This document shows, one piece after another, positions 27,312 to 35,454 of a DNA stretch of 56,328 nt. The DNA comes from an uncultured Verrucomicrobiota bacterium (GTDB taxonomy: Bacteria > Verrucomicrobiota > Verrucomicrobiia > Opitutales > Opitutaceae). The stretch's first letter is position 1; every line of letters begins with the position of its first letter. The translations under genes and the position numbers were made by a program. Location of the stretch: the NCBI GenBank assembly GCA_903904685.1, contig CAIVDS010000102.1:1-56328 (forward strand), given 5' to 3'. Under the pieces are notes generated by a model. It made no database searches, was not told the DNA's origin, and was given only the letters and a program-made list of their open reading frames with translations.

Positions 27312-28216
27312 GCGGCCCCTCCCTTCCATGCGACCAGCAGCGCAAACAGGCATAGCAGCACGGCCGTCGTGAGCAGAAGAGGCACGCGCTGGAAGGCAAA
27401 CCTCGCCAGCAGCGACTCAACCAAACCGACCCCAACGGTGGCAGTCAGCACGCCTCCCAGCAACACGCCCGTCGCCGCAAAGGGAGACAAGTCGCCCATC
27501 GGCAGGACCGCCTCGGTCAGCAGTACGGAGAAAAGCAGCAGCTTCATCGACGCCCCGTGCAGAATCACGGCAAGCGGCGGACCGCTGTGGTCGAGGATCA
27601 TCGCCTCGTGAATCATGGTCAGTTCCAAATGGGTGTTGGGATCGTCAAACGGCACCCGGCAGTTTTCCGCCAGCAGCACGGTGAAAAGCCCCGCCGCGAG
27701 CAGCACCGCCCCCGCCCCGGCCGACGGCGCCAGCATCGTCGCCAGCGAAACACTGCCGGTCTGCACGCAGAGGGAAAGCATGGCCGCCACCATGGCGGCT
27801 TCCGCGAGGACGGCGTAGCTCACCTCGCGCGCCGCTCCCATGCCTTCGAAGGCCGAGCCTGTTTCCATGGCTGCCCATGCGGTGCAAAACCGCGCCAGCG
27901 CCAAAAGATAAAGCATCAGCAGCACATCGCCTCGGAAACTCAACGCCGCCCCGGCGGGGCCGAGCGGCACGAGAATCACCGCACCCAGCAGCGCCACCCA
28001 CGCAACCGCCGGGCCGATCACAAAACCGGGCGACGCCAGCGTGCTCATCACCACGCTCTTCCGCCATAGACGCGCCAGGTCGTAGTAGAGCTGGAGCACA
28101 GGCGGGCCGCGGCGACCGGCAACCCAAGCCTTCACCTTGTTGATGATACCGGGCAGCAGCGGGGCGAGGATGAGCCACCACGCCAGACGGAAAATCAATT
28201 CCAACACCGTGTTCAT
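27308..28216 (-). CDS. HyfC/NuoH-like membrane anchor subunit
   Basis: A 302-residue protein with about eight helices, of the complex I subunit 1/HyfC family. It has the conserved early segment INKVKAWVAGRRGPPVLQLYY and the cytoplasmic loop ENCRVPFDDPNTHLELTMIH, which in complex I and group 4 hydrogenases docks the iron-sulfur and large subunits. This is the strongest single marker that the membrane module is coupled to the soluble HyfG/HyfI-like part. Four-base overlaps on both sides. Confidence 0.92.
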   Translation of the reverse strand: MNTVLELIFRLAWWLILAPLLPGIINKVKAWVAGRRGPPVLQLYYDLARLWRKSVVMSTLASPGFVIGPAVAWVALLGAVILVPLGPAGAALSFRGDVLLMLYLLALARFCTAWAAMETGSAFEGMGAAREVSYAVLAEAAMVAAMLSLCVQTGSVSLATMLAPSAGAGAVLLAAGLFTVLLAENCRVPFDDPNTHLELTMIHEAMILDHSGPPLAVILHGASMKLLLFSVLLTEAVLPMGDLSPFAATGVLLGGVLTATVGVGLVESLLARFAFQRVPLLLTTAVLLCLFALLVAWKGGAA

Positions 28217-30165
28217 GGTTTACCTCCAAACAAGACCAAGCAGCCGAGGGCGGCAATACCTGCGACAACATAAAGAACATAAGCCTGCAACCGGCCGTGT
28301 TGCAGACGACGGACCGCGGACGAAACCCGGAGGACTCCCTCGCCCATCGGTGCGATCACCCGTTCCAGAACAGTTTCAGGCATACGTTCCTGGCGAAACG
28401 CACTCGCCGGCAACACGCCCCGCAGCCGACGCAGACTGCGCTCAGGCTGAAGAATCCACGAGAACCAACCGACGCCGATGCCGGCAAAAGAGCCACCGGT
28501 ATATTGCATCCGCGCCGTGGGCGTTGCGTAACCGCAGTCCCAGGTCAGGCCGCGTTGCACACCGTTGGTCTGTGCTTTCCACCACAGACCTGCCGCCACA
28601 CCCACGACCGCCAGCGCCAAGGCGACATGCACCAGTCCCAAAGTCACCAGCGGCGCCGGTGACTCCGCCAGCGCCCACGCCGGATGCCAGCTCCCGGCCG
28701 CCCGCGTTACCACCGGCCAGACCAATGCCGGCACGAGCCCGATCACCGCACAGACAACCGCCAGTGCGATCATCGGCCCGAGCATCCATCGCCCACATTC
28801 ATGCGCCCGCATGGCCGTCTGCGTGCGAGGAGCACCGAGGAAAATCATCGCCCCCGCCTTTGCGAAGCTGGCGAGCGCAAGAGCTCCCGCCAGAGCCAGC
28901 AGGATGACGGCGGGAATGGCCGCCCATGCCGCCGGCGCCTTGCTGGTGATGGCCCCAAGAAGCCCGAGATACACCAGCCACTCGCTCACGAAGCCATTCA
29001 GCGGCGGCAGACCCGACACCGCCAAGGCGCCAAGCGCAAAAAGTCCGGCAGTCCACGGCATCGCACGCCACAACCCGCCCAGCCGGCTCATTTCCCGCGT
29101 GCCCGTGGCATGCAGCACCGAACCGGCGCTGAAAAACAACAATGATTTGAACGCACCGTGGTTCCACACGTGAAGCAAGGCTCCCGCCAAGGCCAGCCGT
29201 CCCCAAGGCGCGTCACCCTGCGTGACAGCGAGCAACGCGCCGCCGAGGCCAATCAAGATGACGCCTACGTTTTCCACCGAGCAATACGCGAGCAGCCGCT
29301 TGAAATCATTCTGCGCAAAGGCAAAGGCGATGCCGAGCAGCGCGCCCAGCGAACCCAACCCGATCACCACCCAGCCGGCGGCCGGCGGCACGGGCAGCCA
29401 ACCGTTGAAACGCATGATCCCATAAACGCCCATCTTGAGGGCCACGCCCGACAACATGGCGGAAACATGGCTCGGCGCATTGGCATGAGCGGAGGGCAGC
29501 CACACGTGAAGCGGGAACACGCCGGCCTTCACGCCAAAGCCAAACAGCGCCAGCCAGAACAGCGGGGCCAGGCCCGCCTGTTCCCTCATGGCGGGGCCCA
29601 GGTCCCAATTGCCGTTGTGAGACGCCAGCGTGGCGAACAAGGCGAAGAGCACGAGCGTACCGACGTGCGATGCCGCCAGATACAGCCAACCGGCCGCGCG
29701 CACCGCCGGTCGTTTGTTTTCAAGAGTGATAAGGAAATAGGCGCTGACCGTAAATAGCTCCCAGGCGATGAGAAAATGGAGCCCGTTGGAAAGCGTCAGC
29801 ACCAGTCCCATGCACAAGACCAGCGAACTCCACCACGCGCGACCGCGCGGCGCAGAAACAGGAAACTGCCGGTCCGACCAATACCCGCGGGCATACAGGG
29901 CGCCGCTCGCGCCCACCACGCACAGCAGCGCAAGAAACAGGGCGCTCAGCGCGTCGAGGCGCAAATGCAGCCGTTCGCCGCCCACGGTTATGTCACTCAG
30001 CCATTCCCAATCGGTGGAGCCCAGCAGCACCCAAAGCGAGGCTCCCAACGCGGCAGCCGTGCCGATCACGGTCAGCGTAAGCCAAGTCCGCGGCCAGCGG
30101 AGTCCGCTGACAATCCCAGCCACAAGACATCCTGCGGCAACCAGCAAGAGCACACCGGGGCTCAC
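28213..30165 (-). CDS. HyfB/NuoL-like antiporter-like subunit (copy 1)
   Basis: A 650-residue polytopic protein of the hydrogenase-4 component B/NuoL family. It shows the helix-5 glutamate in HFLIAWELFTVSAYFLI, the lysine in GFGVKAGVFPLHVWLPSAHA, then SHVSAMLSGVALKMGVYG and HVWNHGAFKSLLFFSAGSV. The C terminus TWDCGYATPTARMQYTGGSF is typical of HyfB. It starts with GTG 30165, overlapping the HTH-EIIA stop. It is clearly paralogous to the product of 30949-32895, with long shared blocks through the whole length, so one arose by duplication. Confidence 0.92.
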   Translation of the reverse strand: MSPGVLLLVAAGCLVAGIVSGLRWPRTWLTLTVIGTAAALGASLWVLLGSTDWEWLSDITVGGERLHLRLDALSALFLALLCVVGASGALYARGYWSDRQFPVSAPRGRAWWSSLVLCMGLVLTLSNGLHFLIAWELFTVSAYFLITLENKRPAVRAAGWLYLAASHVGTLVLFALFATLASHNGNWDLGPAMREQAGLAPLFWLALFGFGVKAGVFPLHVWLPSAHANAPSHVSAMLSGVALKMGVYGIMRFNGWLPVPPAAGWVVIGLGSLGALLGIAFAFAQNDFKRLLAYCSVENVGVILIGLGGALLAVTQGDAPWGRLALAGALLHVWNHGAFKSLLFFSAGSVLHATGTREMSRLGGLWRAMPWTAGLFALGALAVSGLPPLNGFVSEWLVYLGLLGAITSKAPAAWAAIPAVILLALAGALALASFAKAGAMIFLGAPRTQTAMRAHECGRWMLGPMIALAVVCAVIGLVPALVWPVVTRAAGSWHPAWALAESPAPLVTLGLVHVALALAVVGVAAGLWWKAQTNGVQRGLTWDCGYATPTARMQYTGGSFAGIGVGWFSWILQPERSLRRLRGVLPASAFRQERMPETVLERVIAPMGEGVLRVSSAVRRLQHGRLQAYVLYVVAGIAALGCLVLFGGKP

Positions 30166-30869
30166 GCGGTCGCCTCCGGTTTTGAAATGCCTGCGGACGC
30201 CGCGTCCACCGCCATCACCGCGTGGAACAGTTCCTCGTCCGCAGCCCCCTTTGTCACAAGTTCGCGGAACGGCCCACGCGTCAGCAACCGGCTGAGCCGC
30301 CCGAGCAGGTCCAGATGCGCCCGTGGCGAAGGCGCGATGAAGAACATGAGCCGGGAAACCGGCACATCATCCACGCATGGTTCCACCTGAGCCAGCGGTT
30401 CGCGCAGAAAAATCAGAGCGACCGTGCCGGCCTCGCGACCAAGCGCGATGCGCTTGGCGGGGTGCGGCAGGGCAAAACCTCCGCCCACGGGTGCCATCGT
30501 CACGCCGCCGTTCGCACGCAGCCTCTGTCCGATCATCTGGCGAACGGGAGGCGGCGTTCCCGGAAGCGCATTCACGATCCGCTCTAGCACGTTCGTCAAG
30601 TCGGCAGCCGGCACGTCGCGCCAGATGCCGCCCGCACGCAGCAGGGGTTCCAGCCTCCAGCCTGAAACCATCGCCGTGTTTTCAGGCGCAAGGAAACCGG
30701 CCTGCGTGGCGAGCCCGCGCTCGGCCGCCCATTGCGCCACCTGCGCCCGGTCGAACAGCAACCGGCCGCGGTCGGGGGTGTGAGGAAGGCCTTCATTGCG
30801 TATCCAGTCATCGATGATCTTCTCAGCGACTCCAAAAGATTCCGCCAGTTGGACAAGGTTCAGATACAT
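30162..30869 (-). CDS. HTH (excisionase/MerR-like) - PTS EIIA-like regulatory protein
   Basis: A 235-residue protein. Residues 1-55 form a small winged-helix of the excisionase/MerR type (LVQLAESFGVAEKIIDDWIR, then GRLLFDRAQVAQWAAE). Residues about 75-225 form a PTS EIIA type 2 / PtsN-like domain with the phospho-histidine motif GGFALPHPAKR (His136). PtsN-type EIIA proteins regulate potassium transport and stress systems according to phosphorylation by the PTS. Embedded in the operon by a 4-base overlap with the HyfB-like gene, it is likely to regulate either the complex or a transporter, or to bind DNA. No EI, HPr or sugar EIIB/EIIC gene is nearby. Confidence 0.85.
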   Translation of the reverse strand: MYLNLVQLAESFGVAEKIIDDWIRNEGLPHTPDRGRLLFDRAQVAQWAAERGLATQAGFLAPENTAMVSGWRLEPLLRAGGIWRDVPAADLTNVLERIVNALPGTPPPVRQMIGQRLRANGGVTMAPVGGGFALPHPAKRIALGREAGTVALIFLREPLAQVEPCVDDVPVSRLMFFIAPSPRAHLDLLGRLSRLLTRGPFRELVTKGAADEELFHAVMAVDAASAGISKPEATA

Positions 30870-30948
30870 GGGGATTGGGGGAAATTAAAGTGCCCTTGAA
30901 ATTCAGTCACCCACAATATGATCGGCGACGTGCGGACGGTTCGTAGTT

Positions 30949-32895
30949 TCATGGCCTGCCTCCCGTCAGTATTATGCAGGCCAGCACCGCAAGCCCGATC
31001 ACCACATAAAACACATAAGCCTGCACGCGGCCGTGCTGGAGGCGACGCATGGCCGTCGAGAGTCGCATGGCCACGTCACCGATCGGCGCGACGACATGCT
31101 CTAGAACCGTTTCGGGAGTGTGCTCCGTCCATTTCGCACGAGCAGGGAAAAACGCGACCGAGCGTTCGTCATGCCGAACGGGTCGCAGAATCCAGTCGAA
31201 CCATTCCGTGATGATGCCGGCAAAGGAGCCGGCGGTGTATTGCATGCGGGCGGTGGGCGCCTTGTAGCCGCAATCCCAGGTCAGCACCCGTGTGAGCGCG
31301 ATCCGGTTTGCCCGCCGCCACAGCCACCAAGCCGCCAGCCCCGCCGCGATCGCCAACGCCATATGAAAACACCCCAGCGCAAGCAGCGGTGCGGGCGGAA
31401 TCGCGCCACCCCAGGCAGGACGCCAGGCCCCAAGCACCCGATCAAGCGCCGGCCAGAAGATCACCGGCGCAAGCCCGATCACCACGCAACCTCCGGCCAG
31501 CAGCAGCATGGAGCCGCGCATCGCAGGTCCGGATTCGTGGGCGCGTGACGCGGCCGGCGAACGCGGTGCGCCGAGAAACACCACGCCGCAGACTTTGACA
31601 AAACACGCCAGCGCCAGCGCCCCGGTTACGCCCAATAAAATCGCCGCCGGGATGGCGGCCCACGCCGTGGGTCCGTGCGTCACGGTCGCGTCAAACAGAC
31701 CGAGAAAAACCAGCCATTCGCTGACAAACCCATTGAGCGGTGGCAGGCCGGAAATCGCCGCTGCGCCCAAGGCGAACAATCCCGCTGTCCATGGCATCGT
31801 GCGCCACAGACCACCCAGTTGACTCATCTCGCGAGTGCCGGTGGCGTGCAGCACAGAGCCGGCGCCTAGAAACAGCAGCGCCTTGAAAAGCCCGTGGTTC
31901 CACACATGCAGGAGACCACCGGCGAACGCCAGTCGGCCCCATACCGTGTCTCCCTGCTCCACCGCAACGAGCGCAAACCCGAGCCCGATGAGAATGATGC
32001 CGATGTTCTCGACACTGTGATAGGCCAGCAGGCGCTTGAGGTCATGCTGCCCCAGCGCAAAGGCCACGCCCAGCACCGCGCTTACGACTCCCAGCACCGC
32101 CACCACCCACCCTGCGCCAACAGGGACTGGCAGCCAGCCGCTGAAGCGCACGAGCCCGTAGATGCCGATCTTAAGCGTCACCCCCGAAAGCATGGCGGAG
32201 ACATGGCTCGGAGCGCTGGCGTGCGCAGACGGCAGCCAGACATGGAACGGAAACACGCCGGCCTTCAGACTGAAACCGAAGAGCGCCAGCCAGAACAGCG
32301 GAGCCAACTCCGCACGCTCGCGCATCGGCCCCAGTTCCCAACTCCCGGTGCGCGCCGCCAGCAGGGTGAAAAAAGCAAACAGGGCCAGGACGGCCGCGTG
32401 CGAAGCCGCAAGATACAGCCACCCCGCCGCACGCACCTCGCGCCTTGGACGGTCCAGCGTGACTAAAAAATACGCGCTGAGGGTGAACAATTCCCACGCG
32501 ATGAGAAAGTGCAGCCCGTTGCAGACGAGCAGCACGAGCCCAAGGCTCGCCACCAGCGCACTCCACCACCCGCGGCCGGTGCCGGCGGAGCGCGGATGGG
32601 CGCGATCCGTCCAATATTCCCGCGAATACACGGTTGCCGCCCCGCCCACCACGCAGAGCAAGACGAGAAAAAAAGCGCTGAGGCTGTCGAGCCGAAGATG
32701 CAGAGACTCGCCGCCCACATGAAAGGCGCTTCGCCACTCCCAAGGCATCCCGCCGGCCAGCACCGAGACGGCGGCCGCGAACGCCGTTCCCTGGCCCGCG
32801 AGCATCGCCACCAACCAGAGTCGCGGCGCAAACCGTCCGCTCAGCATGCCTGTTAGCATGCTGCCGGCGGCAACGAGCATGAGGGCGTCTATCAT
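30949..32895 (-). CDS. HyfB/NuoL-like antiporter-like subunit (copy 2), paired with SulP
   Basis: A 648-residue NuoL-family protein. It has the same motifs as copy 1: HFLIAWELFTLSAYFLV, GFSLKAGVFPFHVWLPSAHA, SHVSAMLSGVTLKIGIYGL, HVWNHGLFKALLFLGAGSV and TWDCGYKAPTARMQYTAGSF. Its ATG overlaps the stop of the SulP gene (ATGA, 32892-32895), while 79 bases separate it from the HTH-EIIA gene. The tight coupling to an anion transporter resembles the pairing of NuoL-like DabB with DabA in bicarbonate-accumulating DAB systems, here with SulP instead of DabA (inference). Confidence 0.9.
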   Translation of the reverse strand: MIDALMLVAAGSMLTGMLSGRFAPRLWLVAMLAGQGTAFAAAVSVLAGGMPWEWRSAFHVGGESLHLRLDSLSAFFLVLLCVVGGAATVYSREYWTDRAHPRSAGTGRGWWSALVASLGLVLLVCNGLHFLIAWELFTLSAYFLVTLDRPRREVRAAGWLYLAASHAAVLALFAFFTLLAARTGSWELGPMRERAELAPLFWLALFGFSLKAGVFPFHVWLPSAHASAPSHVSAMLSGVTLKIGIYGLVRFSGWLPVPVGAGWVVAVLGVVSAVLGVAFALGQHDLKRLLAYHSVENIGIILIGLGFALVAVEQGDTVWGRLAFAGGLLHVWNHGLFKALLFLGAGSVLHATGTREMSQLGGLWRTMPWTAGLFALGAAAISGLPPLNGFVSEWLVFLGLFDATVTHGPTAWAAIPAAILLGVTGALALACFVKVCGVVFLGAPRSPAASRAHESGPAMRGSMLLLAGGCVVIGLAPVIFWPALDRVLGAWRPAWGGAIPPAPLLALGCFHMALAIAAGLAAWWLWRRANRIALTRVLTWDCGYKAPTARMQYTAGSFAGIITEWFDWILRPVRHDERSVAFFPARAKWTEHTPETVLEHVVAPIGDVAMRLSTAMRRLQHGRVQAYVFYVVIGLAVLACIILTGGRP

Positions 32896-34724
32896 GGTTT
32901 CCGAGTTGGAACCTCTTCGGTCGGGCGGTCGAGCGTCTTCAGGATGCGCTGAGCCCGATCGAGCGCCTCGGTGAGTTCCTTGCGCGCGGCCTCGACGGCA
33001 TGACGCTCGCTGAAGAGCTGCTCATGCGGCTCGGGGCTCTCCTGCACCGGCGGCAGCTTGAGGATTTCCCGCGCCCGGGCGAGGGCAGCGGTGATGTGCG
33101 GACAGACATTCTCAGCTCCCAGACGGTCAATAAAACCCGAGTTGATCATGACCGAAAGCGGCTGGGTGTGGGGCGCGCTGAGAATGAGATGCTTGCCCTT
33201 GGACTGGAGTTTGACGCGCAAATCTTCCAGCGCATGCAGACCCGTGGCATCCATCGCCAGAACTTTTCGCACACGAAGAATAAGAATGACGGGCTCAAGC
33301 TTGGCCCGCTTCAACTCGTCATCGAGTTTGTCCACCACCCCGAAGAAGAACGCTCCGAACACGCGGAAAATAAGCACGCCCTCCGGCACGACTTTACCCA
33401 CCAGTGAATGCTGTGATCCTTCGGTTTCGGTGGACTCGTCCACCGCGGTGATCTGGGAAGTCTCGGAGATGCGCTTGACCATCAACAACGCCGCCAAGAC
33501 CACTCCCACCTCGACCGCCAGGGTCAGGTTTGTCAGCACCGTAAGCGCGAAAGTGGCGAGGAAAACCGACGAGTCGCTGAACGGCCATTTTGTCAGCCGG
33601 GCGAATTGCTTCCAAGATACCATGCGATAGGCCGCCGCCACCAGAACGGCGCTGAGCGTCGCCAGCGGAATATACTGAATCAGGGGCGCCGCCGTGAGCA
33701 GCAGAATCAGGATGAGCAGCGCATGCGTGAGACCGGCCACCGGAGTGCGTGCGCCTGAGCGCACATTGAGCACCGAGCGCGCCACCGCACCCGTCACAGG
33801 AAGGCAACCGAACAGTGGCCCCACCATGTTCGCCACACCCTGCCCTACCAGTTCCTGGTTTGAGTCATGCCGGTCGTCGAGCAGACCATCCGTCACCACG
33901 GCCGCCAGCAAAGCCTGCATCGCGACGAGCATCGCGATGGTGAACGCGGGTTGGATCAGTTCGTGAATCGTCCCCCATTCCACCGAAGGCAATTGCAGCA
34001 CGGGCAATCCGCCCGCCAACGCACCGTAAGCCGAGCCGATGGTGGCAACTCCCCACTGGGTGTGCAGCCCGAAAATGGCGGCGACCACGGTAGCAATGAT
34101 CAGACCGGCCATTGATCCGGGGACGTAGCGCGAAAGTCTGGTCGGCCACAGTCCGATCAAGGCCACCGAAAAGACCGCCAGACCGATGGTAGGCCAGTGG
34201 ACCGCGTCCAGATTCGCCGCCAACATCCGGATCTTCCCCACAAAATCCACCGGCAGTTTGTCCACATTCAGACCAAGGAAACTCTTGATCTGGGAACTCA
34301 TGATCAGCACGGCAATACCCTTGGTGAATGCGCGTGAAACCGGATAGGGAATGAACCGGATGATCGATCCCAGCTTGGCAAAACCCATCACGCACAGCAT
34401 CGCCCCCGCCATGATCGTGCAGAGAAACAACCCGTTGTAGCCATAGCCCTGCATGATGCCGTAGCTGATGATGACAAACGCTCCGGTCGGCCCGCCAATC
34501 TGCACCCTCGATCCGCCCAGCAACGCGATGATTCCGCCGCCGATGATGGCCGTGTAGAGGCCCATCTCCGGTGTGACACCCGAGGCGATGGCGAAGGCCA
34601 TCGACAGAGGGAAGGCCAGAATCATCACGTTCAGCCCGGCCCCCAAATCGGCGCGAAACTGCTTTGCCGAGTAGTCGCGGAGCGCCTCGATTATCTTCGG
34701 TCGGAATGGAATCGTGATATTCAT
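32892..34724 (-). CDS. SulP-family inorganic anion transporter with STAS domain
   Basis: A 610-residue transporter. The N-terminal 400 residues hold the SulP membrane fold: FRADLGAGLNVMILAFPLSM, VTPEMGLYTAIIGGGIIALL, GGPTGAFVIISYGIMQG and PVTGAVARSVLNVRSGARTP. A STAS domain (about 435-545) follows, with VLAMDATGLHALEDL; a charged coiled-coil tail ends the protein. SulP proteins carry sulfate, bicarbonate or other anions, often by sodium or proton symport. Here it is first gene of the Ehr-like operon and overlaps the NuoL-like gene, which favours bicarbonate or ion coupling over plain sulfate uptake. The AT-rich stretch 34808-34845, about 85-120 bases upstream, probably holds the operon promoter. 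Confidence 0.92.
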   Translation of the reverse strand: MNITIPFRPKIIEALRDYSAKQFRADLGAGLNVMILAFPLSMAFAIASGVTPEMGLYTAIIGGGIIALLGGSRVQIGGPTGAFVIISYGIMQGYGYNGLFLCTIMAGAMLCVMGFAKLGSIIRFIPYPVSRAFTKGIAVLIMSSQIKSFLGLNVDKLPVDFVGKIRMLAANLDAVHWPTIGLAVFSVALIGLWPTRLSRYVPGSMAGLIIATVVAAIFGLHTQWGVATIGSAYGALAGGLPVLQLPSVEWGTIHELIQPAFTIAMLVAMQALLAAVVTDGLLDDRHDSNQELVGQGVANMVGPLFGCLPVTGAVARSVLNVRSGARTPVAGLTHALLILILLLTAAPLIQYIPLATLSAVLVAAAYRMVSWKQFARLTKWPFSDSSVFLATFALTVLTNLTLAVEVGVVLAALLMVKRISETSQITAVDESTETEGSQHSLVGKVVPEGVLIFRVFGAFFFGVVDKLDDELKRAKLEPVILILRVRKVLAMDATGLHALEDLRVKLQSKGKHLILSAPHTQPLSVMINSGFIDRLGAENVCPHITAALARAREILKLPPVQESPEPHEQLFSERHAVEAARKELTEALDRAQRILKTLDRPTEEVPTRKP

Positions 34725-34907
34725 CGCTTGGACGAGAAAACGCGCATGGGAAGGACCGACGCGGACGCATGCCCGGCAGCTTGGGCGGATGGCATCGGAT
34801 GCAGTCGAAAATTTCGCATTATTGAATCGATAAAGTTAAAAATCGTTGCGGCTGCTCAGGAAGAATCGCCAAACACAAAGGCGCGCTTCCATCCGGAGTC
34901 GCCAACC

Positions 34908-35282
34908 CTACAGCTTGGCCTTGCGCTTGCGCGCTGGTTTTTCAACTGGAGCCACGATGGGTTGCACGTCGGCCCAGAGAAACACCCCGCAGTTGGGGCA
35001 CACGCCGAAGCGCCCTGGCGCCGCCAGTTCGCCGCACAGTCCGCGCGGCAGTTTCAGGTGGCAGGCGCTGCAGCTTTCGCCGTTGACCTTGACCGCGCTG
35101 GGCTGGCCTCGGGCCGCGAACCGGTCGTGGTAACCCAGAATCGAGTTCGGCAACCGCGCCCGCAAGGCCTCGATCTGTTTTTGAAGCAGGATAGATTCCG
35201 GATTTTCCCGGGGCAGGCTGCGGATCTCCTGATTCATGTGATTGAGGGAACGTAACTGGCTCAAGACTTCGGCGGAATACAT
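34908..35282 (-). CDS. Small coiled-coil / C4 zinc-ribbon protein
   Basis: A 124-residue protein. The N-terminal half is a short helical region (VLSQLRSLNHMNQEIRSLPR, ESILLQKQIEALRARL), and the C-terminal half a C4 zinc ribbon: SCSACHLKLPRGLC then GVCPNCGVFLW. It ends in a basic tail (KPARKRKAKL). This is the CT398/DksA-like zinc-ribbon type often found in bacterial regulatory proteins, with unknown function. The start at 35282 (MYSAEVLSQ) is chosen because upstream codons are not protein-like. It is divergent from the sigma-54 activator gene and upstream of the SulP operon on the same strand. Confidence 0.75.
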   Translation of the reverse strand: MYSAEVLSQLRSLNHMNQEIRSLPRENPESILLQKQIEALRARLPNSILGYHDRFAARGQPSAVKVNGESCSACHLKLPRGLCGELAAPGRFGVCPNCGVFLWADVQPIVAPVEKPARKRKAKL

Positions 35283-35454
35283 ACCGGTCTCTATGCATCG
35301 CTTCGGCCAAGTCGGCCCATCATTCCGTAACTCACTCACTGGTGAACTCCTAAAAATATCGGCACCCGCCCTACCATGCTTATCCGACCTCGAAATTACC
35401 AGGAATGCGCAATACTTGCAGACACTATGCGCATAATATGCACTCTTAACCTCA

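Noticed and set aside
22943-30165. Functional group 4 NiFe hydrogenase
   Set aside because: Both CxxC NiFe-binding motifs are missing in the large subunit, and no hyp maturation or formate dehydrogenase genes are near.
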